64,000 nucleotides of DNA from Strigamia acuminata (taxonomy: Eukaryota; Arthropoda; Chilopoda; Geophilomorpha; Linotaeniidae): contig OX442320.1 of NCBI GenBank assembly GCA_949358305.1, forward strand, positions 4,666,259-4,730,258, in the 5' to 3' direction. Shown here piece after piece: positions 1-10,399 of the stretch. Made by a program: the position numbers and the translations under genes. Numbering within the stretch: the stretch's first letter is position 1; every line of letters begins with the position of its first letter. The notes beneath the pieces are model-generated. The model worked only from the letters and a program-made list of their open reading frames with translations, searched no databases and had not been told where the DNA came from.

Positions 1-442
1 TAAACTGGAGTGGTTTTTACTATTTCTAGCTGGTGTGCTAAAATAGTGTGGTAATCTTATCTCGCAGGTTACTCTGCGGAGTTTGACACTGACCAAACGT
101 ACTCACGGTAAATTGTCCTTTGTCCTTGGTCAATCCCAGTATATTTACTTGGGCCTGATCTTGTAGGACGACGGGTTTACGTGTGTTTCTCGTTTGATGG
201 TTGTGTTGGTTCTGCCCGCTCAGTGCAAGGCACATTCCTTTGCACAAAGCGGGGTTGACAGGTGACCGGAATCACCCAATGGTGGGGTGGACGAGCCATC
301 CCCACTCCCTCAGGGCAGACGCCTGTCCATTGACTAGATGTCAATGCACTGAGGGAAGGGAGACGCGCTTGCGGCTCCCCTTACACCCGAAACGAGGTCA
401 CGAGAGAAACTCTTCGTTGACCCCGGTCCAGTCGGGTCACAA
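1..442. other. Unassigned sequence abutting a truncated ZNF gene
   Basis: This stretch has no similarity to the ZNF units. It replaces what should be the C-terminal half of the ZNF gene beginning at 443. It contains GC-richer sequence and short open frames, but I recognise no protein and see no terminal repeats. It may be the end of a mobile element or a rearrangement junction. Confidence 0.3.
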
Positions 443-1151
443 CAATGTGCATCGTCAACTCAACTTTGCGCTTGCTGGAAAAAGAACAGAAATTGCATTT
501 GAATGGTTTTTCCACCGAATGAACGACCGAATGCTGCTTCAAGCTGCCGCTTCGATTACAAGTGTAAGAACACTGGTCGCATTTGAACGGCTTGTCGTTA
601 TCGCTGTGATGAGTCACCAAGTGTCTGTTCAACGTCCCATTGGAGGAATAGAATTTAGCACAAAAATTGCATTTGAACGGTTTTTTCCCATCGTGTGTTG
701 CCACATGCTGTTTCAAATTTCTGGGTCGTTTGCAGGAGAAATCACACAGGTGGCATTTGAATGGTTTTTCCTCGCTGTGGGTCCTCGGATGATCCTTTAA
801 GTACGCCTGGAAGTTGGTGGAATAAGAACACAAGTGGCACTTTACTAGTGTTTCTCCAGTATGAGTTTTCGAATGACGGATTAGTTCATACTTTCGTTTG
901 AAGGAAGACGGACACGATTCACATTGGAACGGTCTTTCGCCGGTGTCGCTCATCATGTGGTAAGCCAAATTCTTCACAGCTCTGGTTTTGTATTCGCATA
1001 AGTTGCATTTGTGTTCGGGGTTGTTGGTGTTTTTGATTCGTGGGGTTTCGCCGGGGTGTTTTTTTGACACGTGGCGTTTTAATGCCTGTTTACCCTCGTA
1101 TGCTTTGGTGCAAAGATGGCATTCGAACGGCTTTTCTCCAGTGCGATTCAT
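381..1151 (-). pseudogene. C2H2 zinc-finger gene copy 1, truncated at both ends
   Basis: A minus-strand frame of 256 codons carries seven finger modules plus the start of an eighth. Its closest relative in the window is the gene at 10400-11725, and against that both ends are damaged. The first finger and nearly all of the 5' leader are missing, so the splice acceptor (1159-1160) lies 7 bases before a Met that is internal in its sister. Finger 2 has Asp in place of its second zinc-binding His (MMSD before TGERP). The eighth finger stops after its first His at about position 442 and runs into unrelated residues until the stop at 381-383. The noncoding first exon and its donor (2490-2491) are still recognisable. 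It may be a dying copy or a shortened expressed protein; I favour pseudogene. Confidence 0.75.
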
Positions 1152-1885
1152 TTTGCACCTAAAAAATATACAAAATATCAGTGTTGATGAACGAAAAATT
1201 CTAACTTCGTTCACTTTTAGGAGTGAACTTGAACGAAGTCCCCATGTTTGATGATAAAAACCTTGCAAAAATGTTAGTTTAAATATATACTAGTAGATGA
1301 TGTTTTCATCATCAATACATTCATTTATAATCACTTTTTACAACAAAAACAAATATGGCTTATCCTTCTGCGTAGATTAAGAAATTGTGAGACAAACTAC
1401 GATAGTTGTGTCCATTGAAAAAAATATAGTTGACCCTGGAATGACCTTCAAAATATCAACCAATTGAAAAATAGATAATGTTATTCTCTTTGCCCCTCAA
1501 AATCAAACAACTTTTCTCGGTATATACAATAATATTAATTATTTATAATATTAATTATTGAAAATTTCTGGCTTTGTGCATTAGTATTTTCTTATCACTG
1601 TTGTCAAATTCCTTTTATTTTTTTTTATTTTTTGATGAAAACAAACTGAAAAATGTTTAGTTTTACGATATCTAATGCTCTAAATTCTACGTTTTCAGAA
1701 CTGTTAATTGAATAAATTGGATCTAGTTTGTAAGATTCTAGCAATCATGTTGCTGATATTGTATAAAGTCACTCGATATTCGTTGATTCTGTATATTCAC
1801 TCTAGATGTTAGTAAATCTCTGATGATACAAAATGGTTGTCGAATTTATCAATTTTTCTCTATTTTTAATTCAACCATTTTTCTA

Positions 1886-2006
1886 TACCGTACTGCTGCA
1901 TTTAAACGCCCGGGTTCATTCAAACGCCGGGCCCGAATAAACGCAAGAGGGGGTCGGCCCAAAAAAAATAATAAACGCCCGGGCGTTTAAATGAGGCAGT
2001 ACGGTA
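1886..2006. mobile_element. MITE-like element, GC-rich CCCGGGCGTTTAAA family
   Basis: Terminal inverted repeats begin TACCGTACTG and end CAGTACGGTA. The interior is made of palindromic GTTTAAACGCCCGGG-type words, in sharp contrast to the AT-rich surroundings. Related copies lie at 7035-7191 (degenerate) and 50659-51115. It sits in the intron region of ZNF copy 1. There is no coding capacity. Confidence 0.7.
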
Positions 2007-2491
2007 TGTACTGTACATCTATACCGGCTTCAATTATTATTATTTTTTTTAATTTTAATTTTATTTTAAGAAAAAAAAGTTGTCGTTGTTGTTATTATTA
2101 TTATTGATCATACCCAAGTGGTTGTCCGTGTGTTTTTATTTTGTCCCAAGTTTTCGAACGGTTTTTATTTCACCTGCTGTGCATAGTTCTGAATCTTTTA
2201 CGATAGTACAAGTATTAATATTATTATAATTAAGGAGGCCATTGTACTTGTGTCTGTGCGCCTAAAAAGGCCACTTTGACGTGTGTGGGTGCCCAAGTTG
2301 GCCTATTTTATATGTTTCTGCGCCTAACAAGATCATTTTTACATGTTTGCGCACCTAAAAAGGCCTTTTTTTTAGTTGTTTGCGCACATAAAAAGGCCTA
2401 TTTTGTTGCTGCTTATTGTCAAAGTACACAAAATTAATAACGTATTCTAGAAATAGTACACACAGATAAAGTTATTTTAACACTAACATAC

Positions 2492-2660
2492 CTGTTTAGA
2501 TGCTCACAACTCGGAAACTAGGGAATGTGGTCAACGCAACACCCACGGCATGGCCAAGGAATGTGGGCGACCACTGTAAACACCGGATGCGATAATGTCA
2601 ACAACGCGCCGATATATATATCGATAAACATCGATACTTTTGCCGTGTATCGATATTTTT
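2492..2660 (-). promoter_or_regulatory. ZNF copy 1 leader: noncoding exon 1 and CGATA-rich promoter
   Basis: On the minus strand the leader exon ends in AAACAG followed by donor GTATGTTAG, the same junction found upstream of every ZNF copy. About 115-165 bases 5' of the donor lie several ATCGATA words, including palindromic TATCGATA. These resemble the DRE/DREF core-promoter motif of insects. Function is inferred only from motif and position. Confidence 0.45.
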
Positions 2661-2737
2661 CATAAAACTTAAGTATTTCGGAGTAAAAACAGTAAATAAA
2701 TGGACATAAACAGGAAGTTTGAATTTATCTTTATTTT

Positions 2738-2850
2738 TCAGCTGGGCGGATACAATCGGATGAGGTCGTCGATGATTGACACGTATTTTGTTTGGTTTTA
2801 ACGCACAGCGGATCAGGATCGATTTTAATCGTCGTTTGATTTAATGAGAA
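2738..2850 (-). pseudogene. PEX12 3'-end remnant (exons 4 and 5 fused by deletion)
   Basis: On the minus strand this matches the start of PEX12 exon 4 joined directly to the end of exon 5. The RING-type cysteines in between are deleted. The stop codon region and the following GAAAAATAAA are kept. The remnant at 13391-13505 has the same deletion, so the two share a common duplication. It lies upstream of the ZNF copy 1 leader. Confidence 0.8.
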
Positions 2851-3180
2851 TAGAAGAAAAATATACAGGATGAGATTTCTAAATAAAAGCAAAGCAAAGC
2901 ATCTGACCACACTAATTGATTTTTTTTACGTCATTTCCTGTCGATTGAGCACTATTTTATAGCAGCTTTCAATTATTTTGCTCATTTTGGAAAGATATTT
3001 AGAAGAAAAAAAACGTTTTTGTTCAAAAAAGTATTGGGAAAACTCTGCTAACTGTCCGTGGTAATAGTAATCAAATGGAAAAATGTCTCGGACAAATGTG
3101 GCTTATCCTTATGCGCAGATTAAAAATCACGAACTTAGAAATGTCACGTTAGATATGCCACACCCTGTATATAAGATAGA
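2851..3180. other. Spacer, nothing recognised
   Basis: AT-rich sequence similar to 12650-12920 (shared words around 'actctgctaact.tccgtgg'), so it belongs to the duplicated ZNF landscape. I see no gene. Confidence 0.4.
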
Positions 3181-3224
3181 TTAATTACTTGTGTCTATGT
3201 GCACACCTAAAAAGCCACTTTGAC

Positions 3225-3420
3225 ACGACTGTGAGTGCTTTTTAGGGCGGGCCAGATCCACAAATTTGGCAAAAGTAGTCATACCCACGCAGGCTAAAAG
3301 CGTATTTACTTTTTCCGCGTCCGCGACGATTTTGTTGCAGAAGACGCATTCCATCTGGAGGATGTAGGTTTCCCAATCGTCGAGCGGGTTGTACTTTTCT
3401 GGGGCCGCAACCAAAGGCAT
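3225..3420 (-). mobile_element. Retroelement gag-like relic
   Basis: A minus-strand frame of about 65 codons resembles the N-terminal part of Ty3/gypsy- or BEL-type gag proteins. It has a short Pro-rich start, a DDWETY motif, then KVNTLLACVG and a DLARP segment, in the usual order (W-x-x-Y, K…LL..VG, L.DL..P). The frame is interrupted on both sides and no LTR or protease was recognised. This rests on pattern memory and needs a protein search. Confidence 0.45.
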
Positions 3421-3480
3421 TTTCGAAACGGTAAAGTTGGTAAAATCGAAGAAAAACTCACGGCAAAAATTTCGGGCCTA

Positions 3481-4048
3481 ACGGTCAACACGTGGTCAGT
3501 CGCGCGTGGTTGATGGCGATAAAGTCATCAAAACAACCAAAAAAGAAGCACAAAAGTTTGTAAAGTTGCTGGATTCAGTCAATTACCATCTCTCGCGCCA
3601 GTAATGTGTTTCTTGGTTTTGATATTGTTGGAAATAATGTTCCTAGATTTCGGAGTTAGGAGAAAGCAGCCATCTTGGTTAGGAAATTTAACATGAATGT
3701 TTTATTTACAGGTTTTTACATAGGTGGCGCTGACGGTTGACCAGCGTCACAAATTAGCATAATTAGAAGATGGAGTGCGGACACTCCAGCTCTTAATCGC
3801 GAAAATACGGTAATTCGGGTAAAAAAAAATTGATTTTTTTGGCTAAAAATTTGTTTTTATATGTGAAAAAAATCAAATTTTTGGTTAAATAATTCCGTTT
3901 TTTTACAATAAATAAATTTTAGGTGAAAATTTGGTTTAATCGGGTAATAAAATTGAGTTTTAAGTGAAAATTTGGTTTTTATTGAGTATAAAATTGAATT
4001 TTAATGATTAAAAAATTGAAATAGTCTCAAGAATTTGAAATAATAGTG
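3481..4048. other. AT-rich spacer downstream of ZNF copy 2
   Basis: Contains degenerate repeats of the 'aaaattgaattttaggtgaaaatttggttttattgag' type. These recur 3' of copies 4, 6 and 7 (13550-13860, 21600-21830, 24880-25080). This is the 3' flank of the duplicated unit, with no gene. Confidence 0.5.
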
Positions 4049-5101
4049 TTATGAACACTTTTTCTTGTGGATTTTTAATTCGTCGCTACGCGAAAAACGG
4101 CGAGAACACAAACCACACTCGAATGGTTTTTCTCCAGTGTGCGTCAGCAAATGAGATCTCAAGTTCCCCGACCGGGCACAGCAATAAGAACACAAGTGAC
4201 ACTTTAAGGGTTTTTCTCCAGTGTGAGTCAATAAATGAGATTTCAAGCTCCCCGACTGGGCACAGCAATGAGAACACAAGTGACACTTGAACGGTTTCTC
4301 CGCAGAATGAATTCTAAAATGCTCTTTGAGCTGCTCTCTCCGCTTGAACGAACTCGAACACACAGAACATTTGAACGACTTCTCCGCCGAATGTACAACC
4401 GAATGTCGTTTCAACGAATATTTCCGCCGGAATGAACTAGAACACAAACCACACCTAAACGGCTTCTTTTCGGAATGAGTCATCAAGTGCGTCTTCAAGT
4501 GTGACAGCTGCGCGGCGCTGAACGAACACAAATGACACTTGAACGGTTTTTCTCCCGTGTGGGTCCGCAAATGCGACTTGAAAGATTCACTGCGGATGCA
4601 CGAATACGAACACAAATGACATTTGAATTGTTTTTCTCCGGTGTGAGTCAATAAATGAGAATTCAAGTTCGCTGAGTGGGCACAGCAAAAAGAACACAAG
4701 TGACACTTGAATGGTTTTTCTCCAGTGTGTGTTCTCAAATGGCGGTTCAGTTGGGACTTTTGTTTGAAGGAAGACGGACATGATTCGCATTTGAACGGCC
4801 TTTCTCCGGTGTGATTCATCATGTGATGTGCCAAATTTCGAACGATTTTGGTTTTATATTCGCACAAGTTGCAATTGTGTTCGGGTTTCTCCTTCTTTTT
4901 CCTTCGGGGTTTTAGTGGGATTTCTTCTCCAGGGTGTTTTTTTGACATGTGACGTTTTAATGTCTGGTTACTCTTAAACGCTTTACTGCAAATGAGGCAG
5001 TTGAATGGATTTTCTCCCGTGTGGGTCGTTATGTGTGATTTTAAACCGTCTTTGCTTTTACAGGCGTATGAACACAAGTGACATTTGTAAGGCTTTTCCA
5101 T
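4049..5101 (-). CDS. C2H2 zinc-finger protein, ZNF copy 2 (12 fingers)
   Basis: A 350-residue open frame starts at MEKPYKCHLC, the same start seen in copies 4, 5 and 7, and consists almost wholly of zinc fingers. I count 12 modules: two N-terminal fingers, a basic linker (about residues 56-70), a conserved third finger (HNCNLCEYK), then a run joined by TGEKPF or SAEKPF linkers. The last module ends H-KKK-C, so it is C2HC rather than C2H2. There is no KRAB, ZAD, BTB or SCAN domain. The likely role is sequence-specific nucleic-acid binding in the nucleus. The 5' leader has an acceptor at 5219-5220 and a donor at 5947-5948, giving an intron of about 730 bp. Finger tips vary between copies while the scaffold is conserved. 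Targets are unknown. Confidence 0.92.
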   Translation of the reverse strand: MEKPYKCHLCSYACKSKDGLKSHITTHTGENPFNCLICSKAFKSNQTLKRHMSKKHPGEEIPLKPRRKKKEKPEHNCNLCEYKTKIVRNLAHHMMNHTGERPFKCESCPSSFKQKSQLNRHLRTHTGEKPFKCHLCSFCCAHSANLNSHLLTHTGEKQFKCHLCSYSCIRSESFKSHLRTHTGEKPFKCHLCSFSAAQLSHLKTHLMTHSEKKPFRCGLCSSSFRRKYSLKRHSVVHSAEKSFKCSVCSSSFKRREQLKEHFRIHSAEKPFKCHLCSHCCAQSGSLKSHLLTHTGEKPLKCHLCSYCCARSGNLRSHLLTHTGEKPFECGLCSRRFSRSDELKIHKKKCS

Positions 5102-5534
5102 CGTTGTGAACTGTTAAATGGCAACCTTTTGACACGAGTAACAAAACAATTGGCAGCTGATCGGGTGTCCGAGACCGTGATTTCGCAGGTTTGTTGATTT
5201 GGCAAATTTGGACTTCACCTAACAAAAAATATAAAAAGTATTAATTAATGAAGGCCTTGTACGTATACATGTGTGTGTACGCAAAACAAGTAATAAAAAA
5301 CTAAACTTTTGATTACCTGTCAAAAGAAACCAACAAACTATGCTAACAGACTGTTTGATCGATTAAAACGGAATAATGCTTATTTTAGCGAATGAAATAA
5401 ATATTTTATTACCAAATAAATAAAATCAATCATTCTAATCAGTTTTTACATTGAAATTCATTAAAATCAAACAGAACTACTTTAATGCGTAGTAGAGCAC
5501 AGTCCACAGTTAGGCATAATCCGTTTGGACTACA

Positions 5535-5760
5535 TTGTATCGGTTTGGAGAACAGCCAGTGTTATCTTTGAGCGAGATATTGCTGAGCAGCCCACTCGAT
5601 GCCCCGCGCAATAAGCTGCTGACGTCATTTACTCAAGAAAACAAGGCAATGCTATGGGTGGCCATCCGCCAGCATACAGTGCTATTTCTCCCTCTCGCGC
5701 GCCATAAAAGCCCGGAGAAATATGTAATACATTGGCTACGTGCAATATTATGATTATATA
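5535..5760. repeat. Intron segment shared by ZNF copies 2 and 5
   Basis: About 220 bp inside the leader intron ('attgctgagcagcccac…' through 'gagaaatat.taatacatt') recurs at about 20020-20230 in the intron of copy 5. This marks copies 2 and 5 as descendants of one unit. A short trace is left near 28720 in copy 7. Confidence 0.6.
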
Positions 5761-5948
5761 ATGTTATCATGATAAGTTTCCCGTCATAAAAAAAATATTT
5801 TTACATGTTTGTGCACACGAAAAGGCCTTTTTTGATGCTGCTTGTTGCCATAGTTTATCAAATTCATGACAGATTCTATAAACTGGTCCTGAACCGTGAT
5901 CCCTGACCAGATAAAGTAATTTCGACACAATATATCGCACTAACATAC

Positions 5949-6230
5949 CTGTTTAGATCCTTAAAACTCAGAAAATGAGGAATGTCGACGATGCAACACT
6001 CGGCGCGAGACAATGGTAGAAGCGAGTGACGATAGGACTCAGCACATTCCCGCTGAAACCATGGTTCATGCTGAAACCAACCAATGACGCCGCAGCTCAC
6101 TAAAGATAGTGACGTCATGTAACTACCGGGAGGTTTAAATTTCAACTGATTTCTGTCAAGGATAATTTGCAAAACGTGGCTGATTACAAGGGTGGTTTCC
6201 CATGATTTTACCATTTTATTTTAAGATATT
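5949..6230 (-). promoter_or_regulatory. ZNF copy 2 leader exon and upstream region
   Basis: Exon 1 ends at 5949 (AAACAG before GTATGTTAG). Upstream there is an open frame on the minus strand ending in …FLSFKDLNR at the splice site. The same peptide frame occurs in copies 4 and 5. Unlike most copies, no PEX12 remnant or CGATA cluster follows; the unit ends near 6230 and HIBCH begins beyond it. Confidence 0.4.
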
Positions 6231-6624
6231 TCTGAAGCAGACACAGCTGATCTAGGAGGTGGCTGTGGATTTAACAAATTGAAACAAAAAATGAGACTAA
6301 AAAATTTATTCAGACAAAATAATTTATTTTTGATTCATACAATCAACCCGTTTATAACAATTTGTAAAGTCAGATAGTTAATTAAATCAATTTGGATAAA
6401 TACACAACAAAATGTCCATCTTTTGTTTAAAATGTCCATTTTTTAGTCTAAAATACTTATTTGGGTCTTAAAATATCTATTTTTGTATCTAAAAATAAAC
6501 TTTTGTGCCAAACAGTGCGATTTTCGATGGTGGTGATCAATATTTCACATTCACGTCAATAAATAACATTTTATGAAAAACATTTTACGACGTTACCTTA
6601 TTTTTAATCTCACATAATTTAAAT
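6230..6624. other. 3' flank of HIBCH, no gene seen
   Basis: AT-rich, with repeated 'aaaatgtccattttt' and 'taaaatacttatttt' words. Probably the HIBCH 3' region; no clear poly(A) site was chosen. Confidence 0.4.
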
Positions 6625-9600
6625 TCACAAATTATTTCTCAATTTCAGTTCTTCGTTCGCTGGCAAAATATCAAAAAAAGTTTGTATCTTTTCGGCGGTC
6701 ACTTGTCGCAGCGTGGCCGGATCCCAAGCAGGTTTGTTGTCCCTGTCGATCAACAGCGCCCGAACACCTTCGTAAAAGTCCTTCTCGCCGAGAACTTTCG
6801 TCACGACACGGAACTCCATTTTCAAACAATCCTGCAGAGACATGTTGGCGCCGTCCCGGAACAAGCGCAGCGTCAGTTTCAGCGACGTCGGCGACTACAA
6901 ATAGAAAATAAATTAAACATTTACAAGAAAAATTTAAAAATGTAATTTTTAAGACATAAATAAAAAAAAAATTTAGTCAAATAATTTCAAATTTCTATTT
7001 TTTAGACAAAAAGAAATATTGTAAAGCTTCAAATTGGCGCCGGGTTCGTTTTGGGGCCCGAATACATTTAAGCGCCGGGTGGGTTACAAAAAAATCAGCC
7101 ATTTTTTAAAAAAAAGTGTTTTATACAAAATCGCCATTTTTATAAAACCTGCCGGGGTTTAAATAAGCGCCCCGGCGTTTATTAGAAGCAGTTTTTTTTT
7201 TTTTTTAATTTTTATTTTTGTACCATTTTGTTGAGTGTTTCTATCTGTGAGCGCGACCAGTCGGAGTTTTCGTTGGCTAAGCTTGCGAGAATTTCTTCCA
7301 TAGTGTTGAATGCAAAGTGTTTTGCAATCTGATTTAAATTCGCTTTCAGACTAAATTCTTTATCGTGGTTTTTCAAAGCCTAGAAATCCAATTAAATTAT
7401 TAAAAATTTAATTAAAAATTAAATATTTTTATACTTCATTTGTATATTTATCCAAAATCTGTCGAATTCCGGTCGGATCGGTCACCGCCAACAATTCCTG
7501 CTCTAAATTCGACATCTAAAAAAATCAAAAACATAAATACAAATAAATACAAAAAAAAACCTTGTAACAACCTCCGGGTTTTATTCCTTAAAATGAAAAC
7601 AAATTCGCGTGCCAAGTCAGCGCGCGTGTGCAGGTTCGTGGACCTTCAGCGTTAGTGTCGGTCATTCGAAAATCCCAGTTCCGTGTGCAAAAAATTACCA
7701 AAAAATTACCAAAAAATTACAAAAATTTCAAAAAATTTCAAAAAAATTCAAAAAAATTACCAAAAATAACCAAAAATTACCAAAAATTACCAAAAATAAC
7801 CAAAAATTTCAAAAAATTACCAAAAATAACAAAAAATTTCAAAAAATTACCAAAAATAACCAAAAATTTCAAAAAATTACCAAAAATTTCAGAAAATTAC
7901 CAAAAATTTCAAAAAAATCACTAAAAATTTCAAAAAATTACCAAAATCTTAAAAAAAAACAATTTTTTTAAAAAAAAATACCAAAGAAAGTTAAAAATTC
8001 AATTACTTTATTGAAATCACAAAAATGTGTGGCAATCCCGCTCTTGCACACGTCCAAACCGGTTAATCGATAACCGGTGAGTCCGTAAAACGTACCGAGT
8101 TCATTCGGCAAGCGTGGTAGGACGTAGGACGCGCCGACGTCGGGAAATATACCTAAAATTATTGTTAATCCAATCGACAAATTTTTTTAAAAAAATAAAA
8201 TAGATTTCTTTTCACCTATGGCAGTTTCGGGCATTGCGAAAACGCTTTTTTCCGTCGCCACGCGATATTTGCCGTGAACCGAGAGACCCACACCCTAGAA
8301 AATGATAATTAAATAAAAATTGGAAATGTTTATTTGTTTTTCTTTTGATTTTTCTTACACCGCCCATTGTTATGCCGTGAATTAAAGCGATGTATGGGAT
8401 TTTGAAGGTTCCGATTAAATTATTGATGAGATATTCGGTCTTGCAAAAGTCAACTACTGATGGATCTTTGTTTTTAGCCGCTTCGGTAAGGGCTGAAATA
8501 AATAAAATGTATGTTTAATTGTTGTTGGAAATAAAGTTGAAGATTGTTAGATGGCTGCCAGGTGTTCGGTATTTCAATTATGAATTTCTGATGTAATCAG
8601 CTCGGAGAATTGAATTGATGTTAACAAAAGGAGTGTTCGAGAAAAATTGCATGTTTTCGTGTAAAAATTGAATATTTTTGTGTAAAAATTGAATATTTTT
8701 GTGTAAAAATTGAATATTTTTGTGTAAAAATTGAATATTTTTGTGTAAAAATTGAATATTTTTGTGTAAAAATTGAATATTTTTGTGTAAAAATTGAATA
8801 TTTTTGTGTAAAAATTGAATATTTTTGTGTAAAAATTGAATATTTTTGTGTAAAAATTGAATATTTTTGTGTAAAAATTGAATATTTTTGTGTAAAAATT
8901 GAATATTTTTGTGTAAAAATTGAATATTTTTGTGTAAAAATTGAATATTTTTGTGTAAAAATTGAATATTTTTGTGTAAAAATTGAATATTTTTGTGTAA
9001 AAATTGAATATTTTTGTGTAAAAATTGAATATTTTTGTGTAAAAATTGAATATTTTTGTGTAATAATTGAATATTTTTGTGTAAAAATTGAATATTTATG
9101 TAAAAATAACCAATTTTGGTTTCAAATTGAATATTTCGTAGCAAAAAATTCAATTTTTCACAGCAAAAATCCAATTTCAACAGTAAAAATGCAATTTCAA
9201 TAGTAAAAATCCAATTTCAATAGTAAAAATCCAATTTCAATAGTAAAAATCCAATTTCAATAGTAAAAATCCAATTTCAATAGTAAAAATCCAATTTCAA
9301 TAGTGAAATTTCAATTTCAATAGTAAAAATCCAGATTATCACAGTACAAATCCAATTTTTCATAACAAAAATCCAATTCTTCATAACAAAAATCCGATTC
9401 TTCATAACAAAAATCCAATTCTTCATAACAAAAATCCAATTTTTCATTACAAATATCCAATTTTTCATTACAAATATCCAATTGTTCATTACAAAAATCC
9501 AATTCACCAGAAATTAAAAAATCCATTATTTCATCAACAACTTGAATTCATCAAATACCTGAACCCCGATAACCCAAACCTTCTCTACTATGTATGTACC

Positions 9601-10008
9601 TTTTATATCTCCACCCGCACAAAACGCCTTCTCACCACTTCCTTTAATAACAACAAACGACAATTCCGACTCCCATTTCTAGACGATTCAACAATCAAAT
9701 CACACACTTCTACCAACAACACACAAATCCCTCATATACTTTCAACTGCGAATAGATGTTCTTCGCCATCGATAAATTCACCGCATTCAGCGCTTTCGGT
9801 CGATTTAACGTGATTATTCCTGCTTTTCCCTTCCTCTCAAAAAGCACATCTTCGCTCGCAGTCGCCATCTGTAAAAAACAACAACAAAAATGAATTTTTA
9901 AATTTATTTAATTCAATTTATTTATTTTTACCGTTTTAAGCAGATGTGTGCTGGTTTGACGAAACTACGTGTTGCTAGAACTCTGCTATTGATGCAGATT
10001 GCTATCAT
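6625..10008 (-). CDS. HIBCH: 3-hydroxyisobutyryl-CoA hydrolase
   Basis: Mitochondrial crotonase-fold enzyme of valine catabolism, hydrolysing 3-hydroxyisobutyryl-CoA. In-phase coding exons: 9740-9868, 9600-9678, 8359-8492, 8216-8294, 8007-8152, 7435-7515, 7224-7379 and 6625-6894, all with GT-AG introns. They join to 357 residues from the Met at 9866-9868. Visible landmarks are [53 protein letters not shown] (Glu and Asp of the active-site region kept) and the C-terminal [10 protein letters not shown] block. A further exon at 9932-10008 begins [15 protein letters not shown], a good mitochondrial presequence. It is in frame only if the acceptor at 9855-9856 is used, giving 378 residues, close to the usual family length of about 386. 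Two introns are filled with short tandem repeats. The gene lies inside the ZNF array on the same strand. Confidence 0.95.
7035..7191. mobile_element. Degenerate copy of the GC-rich CCCGGGCG element
   Basis: GCGCCGGG and CCCCGGCGTTTA words flank an AT-rich core inside an HIBCH intron, resembling 1886-2006 and 50659-51115. The ends are decayed. Confidence 0.45.
7690..7965. repeat. Simple repeat of CAAAAATTACCAAAAA words
   Basis: Irregular tandem array of 8-16 base words ('accaaaaa', 'ttcaaaaa') in an HIBCH intron. It creates Lys/Asn/Phe-rich open frames with no biological meaning. Confidence 0.85.
8645..9105. repeat. 21-bp tandem array in an HIBCH intron (about 20-22 copies)
   Basis: Head-to-tail copies of aaaaattgaatatttttgtgt, nearly identical across about 460 bp. 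Because the period is divisible by 3 and lacks stops in one frame, the minus strand reads as an open heptapeptide repeat (LHKNIQF). It lies inside the intron between HIBCH exons at 8359-8492 and 9600-9678. Confidence 0.97.
9117..9525. repeat. Two further short tandem arrays in the same HIBCH intron
   Basis: First a 19-bp unit ('aatccaatttcaatagtaa', about 9160-9330), then a related roughly 20-bp unit ('aaaatccaattcttcataac', about 9345-9505). They share core words with the 21-bp array read on the opposite strand, suggesting one origin with inversion. Confidence 0.85.
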
Positions 10009-10399
10009 TTTGACGTTGAAATGCAAGTAATTGATTCATGAAAAATCTTACTCGTTTCGCCAAATCCAAACATCAATTCTCCCAATTCCCGACAGATGGC
10101 GTGGGGTAAATAAACGCTAGAAACAGACCAAAATACGATGTTTCAGAATGAGTTTAAATTTATATTTATTGTTAAACTAAAGCAAATCTAAAATCAAATC
10201 GAAATTTAAATAAATTTTCAATTGTTATTATTTATTTCAATATTTTGTGTTTATTTTAACTATAAACATAACTCTGTTGTTAGCAATCTTTTTGAAGCGA
10301 CACCTCTTAACAACTCTTAACACTGATACCATAACAATTGATTTTGGGCTTAAATCTCTAGTAAACACAAATTTCCTGGGAACAAGTTTTGGTCAAAAA
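10009..10399. other. Spacer between HIBCH and ZNF copy 3
   Basis: Upstream region of HIBCH and 3' flank of the ZNF gene. It contains one short open frame without recognisable similarity, and no repeats of note. Confidence 0.4.

Noticed and set aside
7609-7971. Lys/Asn-rich open frames
   Set aside because: Product of CAAAAATTACC simple repeats in an HIBCH intron.
8645-9105. CRISPR-like regular repeats
   Set aside because: Direct tandem copies with no spacers, in a eukaryotic intron.
8578-9180. 200-codon open frame with LHKNIQF heptads
   Set aside because: It is the 21-bp intronic tandem array read in a stop-free frame, inside an HIBCH intron.
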